A stretch of DNA of 20,596 nucleotides from Paramacrobiotus richtersi (taxonomy: Eukaryota; Tardigrada; Eutardigrada; Parachela; Macrobiotidae): NCBI GenBank assembly GCA_034698045.1, contig JAQGAU010001209.1:1-20596 (forward strand). The letters run 5' to 3'. The notes beneath the pieces are model-generated. The model saw nothing but the letters and a program-made list of their open reading frames with translations. It was not told where the DNA came from and did no database searches. Every line of letters begins with the position of its first letter. Positions within the stretch are counted from its first letter, which is position 1. This document shows, piece after piece, positions 1 through 8,905 of the stretch. Both the position numbers and the translations under genes were made by a program.

Positions 1-236
1 ACAATATTGCGACTGACATATCTGGTGTATTCTAGATAGAGGCGCATCATCACAGGTGAAGTCAGGTCATCAAGATATCCACGATAGGTGCAGGTGTCAT
101 CTTCGGATGATTCGGAATCACTGCTGTCCGTAAAGGCTGCCGGCGTTTCATCGATCAGAATATCATCCAGCGCATTAAGCAGTATAGAATGTTCAATTAG
201 ATTAATTGCTACTTGACGGTTATTAATCTTCGGCAT
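1..236 (-). CDS. N-terminal part of an unrecognised acidic protein (runs off left edge)
   Basis: The minus strand is open for 78 codons from an ATG at 236-234 to the window edge, with no stop. An in-frame TAA lies five codons upstream, so this is the first possible ATG in the frame. The product begins MPKINNRQVAINLIEHSILL, followed by an acidic serine-rich stretch at residues 37-47 (DSSDSESSEDD) and then a helical, aromatic-rich segment (RGYLDDLTSPVMMRLYLEY). It looks like real protein: it has a low-complexity acidic linker and a regular hydrophobic pattern. I do not recognise the family. The layout of a short leader, an acidic patch and a helix is seen at the N-termini of some transposase-associated proteins, such as Harbinger-type nucleases, but this is only a guess. 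The body of the gene lies left of the window. Confidence 0.55.
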   Translation of the reverse strand, partial: MPKINNRQVAINLIEHSILLNALDDILIDETPAAFTDSSDSESSEDDTCTYRGYLDDLTSPVMMRLYLEYTRYVSRNI

Positions 237-248
237 TATTGCTATATT

Positions 249-266
249 TTACGAATTTTTTCGTAA
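249..266. repeat. Small hairpin 12 bp upstream of the minus-strand start codon
   Basis: TTACGAA and TTCGTAA form 7-bp arms around a 4-base T loop, just upstream of the ATG at 236. It could be a 5'-UTR hairpin or a binding-site dyad. It is short enough to be chance. Confidence 0.4.
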
Positions 267-2600
267 CCGTATAACAACGAGTGAAGTTGAGCAGCTGCAT
301 TACCGTGCGACTTGCATCACAATAAAACTGGCGCGCATCAATTTTACTTGATGTTTTTAACGCTCACAGAAACAGCCAGCGTGCTGAATTTCTGAGAGAA
401 ATCTCCCGCGCTATGACTGGTTTGTTTTTTTAAATCGGTCAAAGGTCGGGATTTATCACAACCCGCGTTTATCATGCATGATACGTTTTCACAGCGGTTC
501 TTGTGAACCATTAATATTGAAGTCTATTATGATTTCGAAAATATCACACCAAATGCGAAATCTCGTCTTGCTCGATCTCTATTCCATGCGCCATGCTCGT
601 CGCACTTCGTGCGCTAACAGCTGAATTCTTTACTGTACGCACCACATCAAATGGCACACAGAGTAGTGTATTCGGTCACATGCGCGTCAAATATTCCTGC
701 TCTGCCTATACGCACACATACCACTGCCAATCCCGGTAGGGCGTTGCGCGCGATAGGGCAACCATTCGTATCATTTGATGTGGCCTACAGTGAAGCAAAA
801 CAACTGAAGGGTAGTTCTGTGTCACAGAGTACTAAACCATGTTCTCGTTAAAATGAAGATGGTCACATGTTATCGCTTGAATGCTTTCCTGCTTGCGAGA
901 TGATACTATACGGCCCACGGGAAAGTACAGTAAGGGACATCCCCGGCCGATATAGTCCTTGTGCCAACGTATACTGTAAGTCTAGACATTCCACGAGAAA
1001 CCGGCATGTGTGTTTTGGGTACCGTAAACTCTACCAAAGAAATGGAAAATCTGGTTCTTGTCCTCGGTATGCGATCTAACATTCATTTCAGATACTGTTT
1101 TGTCAACTAATCTGCGAACAGTGCGAACAGCAGTAAAACTGTCCAAGAGCAAATGTTATTGCTAATGCTCCTCCAGAGGTTTCTCCAGTCGAAAATGTTT
1201 CGTCGCTAAACTATATTCGACATTTAAATACGGGACTGGCGTTTAAAGATGTTCAAAATCTATGAATGATGTTTCGTAATAGGACTTACGTTCCCTCCTC
1301 GCCGCCTTGAAACACTAACATTACGTCCGGTTGCATTGGCCATGCACGCTGTGCGCTATAATCAGCACCCAAAAATGGCGCTCTGGTCTGTTTCACATAA
1401 AGTGGGTCGGCGTCTACGGTTTCATTCTGTATTCCACAACCGGCAGTATAACACATCTCGCCTCTCTGAGGGCCCATATTCGGTCCTGGCAGACACGCAG
1501 CTTGAACACCATCGGTGGAAAGTTCCAAATCCTGTAAAACCAACGCTACAGGTAGTACAGTAACGACTATTGACCACAAATCGCAGCAGACATTCGTTTT
1601 CCGAAATTATCACATTTCTGGAGTGTGTTTATTGGCTTGCTAGTTTTGAGAGAACTCAACAGTTGTATTTAAAACGTGTGAGTGTAAGCCTAAGCTGTGT
1701 TTGGCATCTAACACTGGCCCAGATCTGTGGACGAGTCAGACTACCGGACTGTTGGCCACAATTTTGTCACGTAACTTAAAGCGGCGCAGACACAGAAGCA
1801 ATAAACGGACTTTATTGATGACCATGCAGCACATGTACGCCGATAGAAAGACGACAAAACACCAGCTTCGATCCGGATTATACATTGGTGCAATGAACCA
1901 TGGCGAATCATCTGAAGCATTAACTGGCGGTGTCAGGCCATGCTCTGTTTGCAAAATCCTTGCGAAAAGAATGTGGAATGCTTACTTCGAACTGGGCTTA
2001 CAGCTACCGGTGTTATGTCAGAGGCTAAGAAGTGCCTGATCAGTGAACAGATAGCAGAGATTCTTGTCTTGGCCAGTACAGCAGACAACGCAGCACATCC
2101 TCGGAGTATACGTCGATTAAGACAGGAATCGCTGTCATTCGGCCTCCGAGTAGGTGCTTCTTGGGCTCATGTTGTAATTTATACACCAATAACTGTTAGG
2201 CCAGGCAAAGTACGGAAGGCGAAGATGACGGAATAAACCAAGCCGTCCTTCGACATGGACTAAGAATCATCGGTCTACAATATACGGGTCCACGAAATGC
2301 CTACTCATTGGCCGCATATTTTGCATCCGTATGCGCTAGAATGGTAATTCTTGGAACATGTCGCAATGTCGCTGAAGAACGTTCATCCGGGCTCCTGCGA
2401 AGTCACCTATATCGCACGAAATACAAAAAAGTTGGCGCAATCGAGTACTGTATTGGACCCCTCAAAACCGCAGGGCACCTGTCCCTACACCAAGACATCT
2501 TTGCGGCCCCTTCAGTGATTTGTATCCTTGGTTCTTTGACGGTGTGATGGTGACCGTATTTTTGAGGAAAAGTGTCGTTCAAGATTTCCGTAGTGTCACC
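267..2600. other. About 2.3 kb with no recognisable gene
   Basis: Open frames here are at most about 110 codons, overlap on both strands, and show no family motif I know. Small features include the dodecamer palindrome ATCATGCATGAT near 472-483 and ATCTCCCGCGC at 401-411. The latter string is also found in the dyad repeats near 10,345. No rRNA, tRNA or clear splice-bounded exon was seen. Confidence 0.6.
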
Positions 2601-2630
2601 AACGTACATTTCAATCTGGTTTAGGGTGGG

Positions 2631-2781
2631 TCTTGAATTCGAAGCGAATTTGGATGCTGTACGCGGGCGTCGCTTATCCAGGATACGGTTCGCGAAGCCA
2701 GCTACTGAAGCGGCTTCGCGAACCGTATCCTCACTAAACGCACGCCTCCGTACGGCATGTGGATTTGTTCGAATTCGAAAC
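2631..2781. repeat. Long inverted repeat with perfect 20-bp core
   Basis: The left arm spans 2631-2699 and the right arm 2712-2781, around a 12-base spacer. The inner 20 bp (2680-2699 and 2712-2731) are perfectly complementary and read AGGATACGGTTCGCGAAGCC on the left. The outer part is imperfect but clearly related: GTACG, GGCGT and GAATTCGAA pair at matching distances, with only about 1 bp of offset at the outer end. The RNA of either strand would fold into one hairpin with a stem near 70 bp. It could be a miniature inverted-repeat transposon, a foldback element or a hairpin small-RNA source. The flanks show no obvious target-site duplication. Confidence 0.85.
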
Positions 2782-2999
2782 CATGGTTAATCACTGCTTT
2801 CTGTATCAGGTTTCTGGTTGGTTCCAGCCCCCGACTCTCTCATCCATTTCGCAATATCGCAGCACTCCATCGACACCGTTCTTGGAAAACTGAATTTCGA
2901 TTTTTGCTAGGGACTAGGGTGGTAGTCTTCCACTTCTGTGATTTACCATCGTCAGAAACTGACGAGCAATAGGTTGCACTTTGTGGCTTGATGTTCTTT

Positions 3000-3020
3000 C
3001 CGCTGAACGGCTTTCAGCGG
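3000..3020. repeat. 8-bp stem hairpin
   Basis: CCGCTGAA at 3000-3007 pairs with TTCAGCGG at 3013-3020 across a 5-base loop. It lies inside the stretch that may once have coded for the helicase relic. Function is unknown. Confidence 0.4.
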
Positions 3021-3202
3021 CGTTTGATGGGCATCAGGTGTTGTTAATCAAGGCTGATACTCGAACTGCACCGTGGATGATAAAACGTTCTCTTCCTTCA
3101 GAGATTAGGCTCCGACAGAAGCGCTTATCTGGAAGACCGGAACGTAATAAATGTTGTCATAAAGATTAAGAAGGACTTAAGGACTTCAATTGGCCGCAGC
3201 GC

Positions 3203-3375
3203 AGGTTCTCCATGCTGGACAAAAATAGGTTTTTGTTTCTCCTGTCGGCCACGGTACCGGAAGTAATGCGCAAACGACGCAGCACTCAAGCTCGCGCCTA
3301 CAGGTCAGTCCTCTATGCTCAACGAAGATTAATGGTTTTGTCTGTCCTGTCAGCCACGGCTTTAACTTCGCCTAA
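3203..3375 (+). repeat. Dispersed repeat, plus-strand copy (two internal half-units)
   Basis: Two related units follow each other. One starts with CCATGCTGGAC near 3211 and ends GTCGGCCACGGTACC near 3256. The second starts TCCTCTATGCTCAACGAAGA near 3309 and ends TCAGCCACGGC near 3360. The segment 3305-3328 is identical over 24 bp to the reverse complement of 5471-5494, and the surrounding 110 bp aligns with scattered changes. It therefore belongs to a family with copies in both orientations 2 kb apart. It splits the stretch between the possible helicase motif III and motif V. Confidence 0.75.
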
Positions 3376-3508
3376 AAACTGGTATACGCCAGTGGAACAA
3401 CACCTGCGTACACCCTGTCGCTCACGATTCGCTCTGAGATCAGTCAGGATATGGGGACAAACTTTTGCCCACAGCTGTGGTCCGATACCGCCCATCGTGA
3501 CTCAGTAG

Positions 3509-3958
3509 GGGAAAGAAGCTGAGAAAAGTTCAAGAACCCAGTCTGCTCCATCGCTTGCATACGCCATTACCCTACACGAAGGTCAAGACGTGATCCGAGA
3601 TAAAGCATCTGTTCGTATCAGTAAACCCGAGTGTGTCTCTGGATTGATTTACGTGGGTCTTTCTCGAGTCAAAACATGGCTTCTACGAGCTGCTGAGCCA
3701 TCATTCCTTTTCGCACTCCCTCAAGTGTTCAAAAGCATAAAGGCGACGGTTCGAATAAAAGCAGAGCTGACCAAAATGAGTCGTTTAGTTTGGTACTTCG
3801 ACGGAAAAGCCATTTCTACCATGCACACTTTATGCACAAGCATCTCGGCCACTGAAAGCGTTTATCTTCATCGTTATCAGTGCTGTCGGGTGAGCAACCG
3901 CCTAGGCTGCGGGATCAATGTCAAGCGGCTATGTCGTTCTTGCATACGGAAGTGGTAG
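3509..3958 (+). pseudogene. Decayed Pif1/Helitron-type helicase, motif V-VI fragment
   Basis: The frame open from 3509 to a TAG at 3956-3958 encodes SLAYAITLHEGQ at 3551-3586 and GLIYVGLSRVKTW at 3641-3679. Members of the Pif1 family, including helicases of Helitron rolling-circle transposons, carry very similar C-terminal signatures: an AxTxHKxQG block (motif V) and a G-x-Y-V-A-L-S-R-V block (motif VI, with the arginine finger). The spacing of about 18 residues between the blocks also fits. The following PSFLFALPQVFKSI resembles the usual P-F-x-F-x-x-L-x-x-I tail. Glu replaces the usual Lys, and the glycine after Gln in HKxQG is lost. There is no upstream ATG: a TAG at 3506 interrupts the same frame, and the rest of the helicase is missing or scrambled. 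It is therefore a transposon relic rather than a working enzyme. A cellular Pif1 fragment is a less likely alternative. Confidence 0.8.
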
Positions 3959-4343
3959 AAATGCTTGCGCATGAAGTGACAAAAATGGCTTTTCCTTTAA
4001 GGTAGCTTTAAATCTGATATAATCTTCTTTCTTCAAAGTCTGCAAAAGTGTGCTAAAATACTAGAAACAGCTTCTTTTGTTTCCCGAAAATTAACCCGAT
4101 TTACTGCGACTGGAACATTGTTATTTGTTAATACGTGGCTAGTCAAACTTGGCCTTAAAGCGAGAAGTCCGTGTACCAATCCCGCGCGAAGCTTCGAGTT
4201 TTGCTGATTTGTTTAGATACGGCAGAAGAATCCTTGTTTTAGATAGATCTATAAATAAGGCGTAGCTGTACGATAAGCTGCGATGTTCGGATATTAAGAA
4301 TGTGCTCGCGCGATCCGATGAGCCAGAAATATTCCTCTATACG

Positions 4344-4394
4344 ATCAAGATCCGGCTTTGCCGCCTGTCTCCCATGCTAAACATGGATCTTGAT
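4344..4394. repeat. 10-bp inverted repeat around a 31-base loop
   Basis: ATCAAGATCC at 4344-4353 pairs perfectly with GGATCTTGAT at 4385-4394. The right arm overlaps the start of the P-loop-like reading described next. Function is unknown. Confidence 0.5.
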
Positions 4395-4467
4395 TGTACA
4401 GCCGGTACAGGGCAAAATTTCCGGCTTATTTGATCCCACGGGCACGGGTAAAGTAGCTTTGTCCATT
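4383..4467 (+). other. P-loop-like coding remnants in two frames
   Basis: Two overlapping plus-strand frames each show a Walker-A-like string. From the ATG at 4383 the frame reads LDCTAGTGQNFRLI and then TGA. From 4432 the other frame reads DPTGTGKVALS. Helitron and Pif1 helicases often have L-D-x-P-x-G-T-G-K-T-F-L-I at motif I, which the first reading resembles except that the essential lysine is Gln. The second has an intact GTGK but a less typical context. Both lie downstream of the motif V-VI fragment, so they cannot be the same collinear gene. They may be a second degraded copy, or chance. Confidence 0.3.
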
Positions 4468-4679
4468 CGCCGGTCCGCTCATCGGTTCCAAATGGATAAG
4501 CTCTACGATTGACTTTTTGCCAAACTTTCTGGACTGTGGGATAAAATCGCCTATTTTTATGTTCTGATCGCAGTACATCAGCCAACGTGCTGGGAAATAG
4601 CACTGTGGCATGATTTGCAGCATATGAACGCAGTTGTTGGCAGAGGTATACACACTCCTTTGTGTCATAGGGTCACCTC

Positions 4680-5160
4680 GACAATATGAACAACTGCGTT
4701 ATCATCATTGTGGTTTGCAAACTTTCAATCATGCGATTCCCACGTTTTTTTATTCATGAACTCCCTTTGCGCCGCTATGCCGCCTTGGTACTGGACCAAA
4801 TGAATCAGAAATGTTGTCCTACGCGAACAACGCCTTAGCTGTGACTGGCAGTGTGATGAGTGAGTGTAGGCAGAGGCTGCACGAATATTCGACGCGTTAC
4901 GCGTATGTGTCCAAAAACACTACTCTTTGAATCATTCGATTCCGCGCGTACAGGGATATAGGGGAGCGCATTGAATTGTTCAATCATCTTTCTTCCGTCC
5001 GTTGTGAAGTATATAGATTCTCCGGCAACACGAGTTAGTCTTGTTACCACTTAGGTCATATATCTGACAAGGTAGTCCCCATATTCCTAATGAGCTCAAC
5101 AAGAATGGTCAGCCGCTAAGTGGACGCCTGTGTAGCTCCAGGTTGTAACAGTCCTGATGG
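4680..5160. other. No recognisable gene
   Basis: Only short open frames occur here, up to about 70 codons, without recognised motifs. Nothing notable was seen before the repeats that begin near 5165. Confidence 0.5.
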
Positions 5161-5164
5161 AACT

Positions 5165-5690
5165 TCCAAAACCGTACCCGACAGAAGCCCGTTTTCGTGA
5201 TAGACAGAAACCCGTTTTCGTTTGGACTAGAGGATAGACGGGCAAACGAGCCATTTAATACTCCTTCGTTGCGCAAGACTTACCGTAAGAGGACCTTTGC
5301 CATATCTTACTAAGTGTAAGGTACGCGCCTTTATCTTGCTAACCGTGAACCGGCAGATTTGAATGCGAGCGCACACCAAGGAGGGTTGTTAAAGTATGGG
5401 GAAATAACCACTTTATTAGCAAGCTGTGGCACATCTTCTTACCGTGATCGACAGGACAGACGAAAGCCCTTCTTCGTTGAGCATAGAGGACTGAACGGTC
5501 GGCACGCCCTTTACTACTCTGTTGTTGTTTAATGCGTCTGGTACCGTGACTGGCAAGTGCCACGCAGTGCCTGAAAACGCTCACACAGGTGACAGTGTCA
5601 CGCAATGTCGAAAATCGATCACGCACTGTCACGCGAAGAAACAAAAAACAGTTTTTGTACAGCATAGAAGACCTTCGCTTCGGTGGATTA
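5165..5690 (-). repeat. Dispersed repeat, minus-strand cluster of about three diverged units
   Basis: On the minus strand, the motif CCTCTATGCT (or CCTCTAGTCC), then a G/T-rich stretch ending in TTTcGTCTGTCCTGTCG, then CACGGT or TACGGT, appears three times. The copies lie near 5670-5620, 5494-5440 and 5245-5165. The middle copy matches the plus-strand repeat at 3305-3365, including 24 identical bases (5471-5494). The last copy repeats the ACGGGTTTCTGTC half twice, so shorter subunits also duplicate. The spacing between units is irregular. One minus-strand frame through the middle (5728-5339, 129 codons) is open, but it is made of these repeats and matches no family I know. Confidence 0.65.
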
Positions 5691-6357
5691 TCCTTCGTAT
5701 CCCATTTCGTTTCATATCGTACTGACATTATCCAAAAACGACAGGGTTTTCAGCCGAAAGTTGCAGCAGCGTTTTGCATGACAGATCAGCAGCAGAAGGG
5801 AGGCCGGTGAAATGTCTTGCGGGGTGTTTTTCTCAAAATACAAAACTGGATGAAACTGATTAACAGTAATGAGGCAAGGGGACCCTGAAGCCGCGCACAT
5901 GGTCGAGACACGAATCTACGCAATGCGGCCTGCAAGTTCGAAATACTAGCAGGATCTGCAACGGGTGGCATAATTCGAAATACGCGGACACAGTCAGACA
6001 ACACATTAGAGGAACACTGGTACCACTGACCGTTTACAGTTCGTACTTTTTCAAGGAAGAGCAGTGCCATGTCATAGCTCAATCTCATTTCGGAACTGTA
6101 GTTAGTGGACCGAAGCGGATGTACGAAGATTTTGAACGCCGTTATTGTGGGATTTTTTTCTCTAAGGGATTCTCCACATTTCTGCTGCATCACTGTAACT
6201 TCTACTTCGTGCGGCCTGCAAGAGCACAAAAAATTATTTTTGCGAGTTCGTGGAATAAGATCTCTGCAAGAACGCCTCAAGCATTTCTAACGTGTGATGC
6301 GACTTTGCAGAGCTTGGGGTAGGTGTTTGTTGGTTTTAGCAACGTTATCGCCTGCAG

Positions 6358-6431
6358 CCGCTGAAACCGTCCGCCGGACATTTCCCCCTTGCGACCGCTA
6401 AAACCGTCCGGAGGATCGAAACTCCCCACAG
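6358..6431 (+). repeat. Two-copy 37-bp direct repeat
   Basis: CCGCTGAAACCGTCCGCCGGA starts at 6358, and the closely similar CCGCTAAAACCGTCCGGAGGA starts at 6395. Each is followed by an ACT/TTTCCCC-like run. It immediately precedes the 31-bp tandem array. Inverted relatives (GGTTTTAGC) occur near 6333 and 6964. Confidence 0.6.
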
Positions 6432-6490
6432 CGTAATTTTTGTCCACCCAGAATTTTTGGACTGCCAGACTATCCTCAGGCGTTCATCCT

Positions 6491-6765
6491 AACTGGGAAA
6501 CTATTCCCCAGGATGTCAGCCAACCCGGGCAGAGTTCGCCAGCATGTTTTACCAGCCGGACACTGCTGACCATAGCATTCTACAACCCGGACACTATTCT
6601 TCGGGATGTTTTCCGAGTACTTTTGTTCCGAGCGTTCAGCAGGCTGGGCGCTATTTTTCGCAGTGTTCCATATCCCGGGCACTATTCTCCATGGTGTCCG
6701 GTAAGCCGGACATGATCTCCCTGTGAATTTTGGAAGCCTGGCTGTTTTGCGAATAATCTTTTGCA
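6491..6765 (+). repeat. Degenerate 31-bp tandem array, about nine units
   Basis: Unit starts fall at 6491, 6522, 6554, 6584, 6641, 6672, 6703 and 6734, that is 31, 32, 30, 57 (one strongly diverged extra unit), 31, 31 and 31 bp apart. The consensus is close to AACCCGGACACTATTCTCCA followed by GGATGTTTTCC. The strict period with high divergence indicates an old minisatellite. Open frames through it on both strands (6440-6715 plus, 6799-6476 minus) are by-products of the repeat. A reverse-oriented half-unit, AATATTGTCCGGGTTG, follows at 6836-6851. Confidence 0.85.
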
Positions 6766-7104
6766 CATTGTGGAGGAAAGTGTCTGGCATGCCAAACACA
6801 CAGTGGAAACGTGCTAGCCTTCAACACAACTGCGAAATATTGTCCGGGTTGCAGGAAACTATGGGGTAAGCATGGTGGTGAGACTTCCAGCCCGAGAACA
6901 GCCTGGGATTCCGAAAATTCTAGGCGGGAAAAACTTCGTCGGGCGAAATCTCGACTCTTTTGGGTTTTAGCGGTTGTGGCCGAGAATATTCCAGCTGACT
7001 TTCCCCGTCGTACAGAAGTACGGTTTTCTCGGTTACAACTGGTTAACAAAACATGGAACTGATCGAGAGGGCGCAGCAAACCCGGTTCCAGAATTTGTGG
7101 TTTG

Positions 7105-7690
7105 TGGTGAAGCAAATTAATGGTTGTTCCAGAATTCGTAGTCGGCCTACTCCATCAGATGCGTTCTACAGCAGTATCAATGCGTCCGTACTCACAAGTA
7201 AGAGGCTTGAGGGGGCATATTCGCAAAAGCAGGAGACTCAACGTCTCAACCCGTTATGCTGTGCTAAATTTGCTGAATATACGATATTTTTTTGCAAGAG
7301 AAGGCTATGAACCGTGAATAATAATATTATTATAAATTTTTGAAGCTAATAATTGTCAACATAGCTGCCAATGAGATGACACGCCTAGCTGATGAGTCAT
7401 ATCAGTCAAGTCTAATATCCCGGCATGTTAACAGTTCATAACGTCAAAAATTCATAATTATTCACCGTTCATCGACTCCTTTGGAACAAATACCATGTAA
7501 TCAGCAAATTTGGCACAACATACTGGGTTTAGTCTCCTATTTTTGCGAATATGCCCATCGGGTCTCCTACTTGTCAGCGATACTGATGCGTAAAAACTAA
7601 CAACAGCGACACCGCTGTTCCAACTGGACCGAGGTCGCTCACGGGCTGGATATCCATTAGTTCTCACCGCGGGAGTACTTCTTGAAAAAC
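7105..7690. repeat. Large imperfect inverted repeat, about 230-bp arms
   Basis: Left arm is about 7105-7346 and right arm about 7440-7690, with roughly 95 bp between. Long shared strings include GGGCATATTCGCAAAA, AAATTTGCTGA and GTGAATAAT. It probably arose from two head-on transposon 3' ends, or from one insertion inverted next to another. Transcripts through it could fold into a long hairpin. Confidence 0.8.
7107..7346 (+). pseudogene. Left arm: frameshifted copy of a hAT-like transposase C-terminal tail
   Basis: This is one arm of a large inverted repeat; its partner is 7440-7690. The protein reading needs two frames. One has INGCSRIRSRP and SINASVLTSKR (frame of 7053), then GHIRKSRRLN at 7213-7242 is in the frame of 7120, and NPLCCAKFAEYTIF returns to the first frame. 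A small insertion at about 7240, relative to the partner arm, explains the second shift. The order of S-x-S, RR, R-x-L-N-P and a hydrophobic stretch ending soon at a stop resembles the C-terminal dimerisation tail of hAT transposases (the R-x-R-L-x-P block). That assignment is an inference from short motifs. The copy is broken and not functional. Confidence 0.45.
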
Positions 7691-7718
7691 GATTTCGTGC
7701 CAAAGGTATCGAAGCCAT
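7458..7718 (-). pseudogene. Right arm: open copy of the same hAT-like C-terminal tail
   Basis: An 86-codon minus-strand frame ends at TAA. Residues 55-77 (7556-7488) carry GHIRKNRRLNPVCCAKF and continue ADYMVF, which matches the left arm in protein. Several of the nucleotide differences between arms fall at third codon positions (tgc/tgt, gct/gcc, tat/tac), which suggests both derive from a sequence once kept for its protein. The upstream part, SFYASVSLTSRR, aligns with SINASVLTSKR of the left arm. The reading direction runs toward the spacer, so the two tails point at each other. The resemblance to the hAT C-terminal R-x-L-x-P block is an inference. The N-terminus and catalytic part are absent, so this is a fragment. 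Confidence 0.45.
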
Positions 7719-7839
7719 AACTTCGAAAACTTTGAATTTGTAGAAATATTTTCAGAAACGTTCTTGCGGTCCAAAGCGCTATGAAACGATCGTTGTGTGA
7801 GGTCCAACGATCATACAAATGTTGGGTTGCGCGATTTGT

Positions 7840-8720
7840 ATTTGAAATTTTTTAAAGTTCCAGAAATGTGTGAATTATAGATTTTAGATTTATGATAATA
7901 TGAGGCTGGTACTGGCGGTGTATTGATATTGCTGCGATAGTTAATAAGATGTAAATTATAAAGAAAAGATTGAGGTAACAGTTTCTATAAAGCACACTTA
8001 TCGTAAACAGATCACGATATTGCTTTTATAAAATTGTTTACAAAATTTATCATGGCATATTATTACAATGGTAAATTTTGTTTGCGCATTCTTGTTTCGC
8101 CTTTTTTTCATTTGTAGAACTACGAACGTTGTAATATGTCTGTTCTTTTCCGGTTTCTTGGCATTTTCGTTGGTGAGATTGACCCGTAAGTCCCTGAACA
8201 TTTAATTATGACTTTTGTTTCTTTCAGCTGAAACTAACATTGTAGGGCCTGAAATTTCGTGCACACAGTACTCGTACAATTTAACTGCAGTATGTACATT
8301 ATATACGTATGTACATGCGCGTAAAGGAAAAACGTTACCTTCATGTGCTGAACTGTATTAGTTCGCTTTACTATGCCCGCCATCAAAGGAAGCTACGAAC
8401 ATACAATGGTACTACCGAGTTTCCTATGGCTGCTCAGTGTATCCTTGGTGGGTTGCGGGCTGGAAAGCCTCACTCCGATGAACCTAGCTGCTACCAGATG
8501 CTCGATGAAATAATAGTGCAGCTTTATAAAAAGTTACACGTGGAAAAATAAGTCGAGATCACAAGTAGTTATGGCAACGGGTAGAACATGACCTTAATGG
8601 TGCGCTTCACCCGAAGTGCCACGGTAACAAATGTTTGCGAGTGCGCATATAATTTGCAGTCGTATTCGCACAATTAAAATCGATTGAAATTACCCCCGAA
8701 TCTGTGACAATCAGATGAGC
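7840..8720. other. AT-rich stretch, no recognisable gene
   Basis: The stretch is AT-rich with only short open frames (up to 80 codons) and no motif I recognise. TATGTACAT occurs twice in quick succession near 8291-8312, with palindromic character. A CTTTCAG string at 8221-8227 could serve as a splice acceptor, but no exon with coding features follows it. Confidence 0.5.
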
Positions 8721-8760
8721 CGCTGTGCGCAAGGAATAGCCGCTGTGCGCAAGGAATAGC
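8721..8760 (+). repeat. Perfect 20-bp tandem duplication
   Basis: CGCTGTGCGCAAGGAATAGC is present twice without change, at 8721-8740 and 8741-8760, and is followed by a shortened third start (CGCCGCC). Perfect identity in this otherwise diverged setting indicates a recent slippage event. Confidence 0.9.
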
Positions 8761-8905
8761 CGCCGCCTATGTACACTACGTTTCAGCGAACATATTTTGC
8801 TCCACCCCTCATCCCTTTTCTTTTCAGAACCATGCTCTGCGGTTTCCAGTTTCTACAACCAAATACTGCAAAAAGTTTCAATTTCACAAACAGAAATTAA
8901 AATAA

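Noticed and set aside
5786..6280. 164-codon minus-strand frame, the longest uninterrupted frame in the window
   Set aside because: No motif, uneven composition and overlapping open frames on the other strand. In about 20 kb searched in six frames, one frame of this size is expected to arise by chance fairly often.
6440..6799. Overlapping open frames of about 91 and 107 codons on both strands
   Set aside because: Both are generated by the 31-bp tandem array; 31 is not a multiple of 3, so no repeat peptide is maintained.
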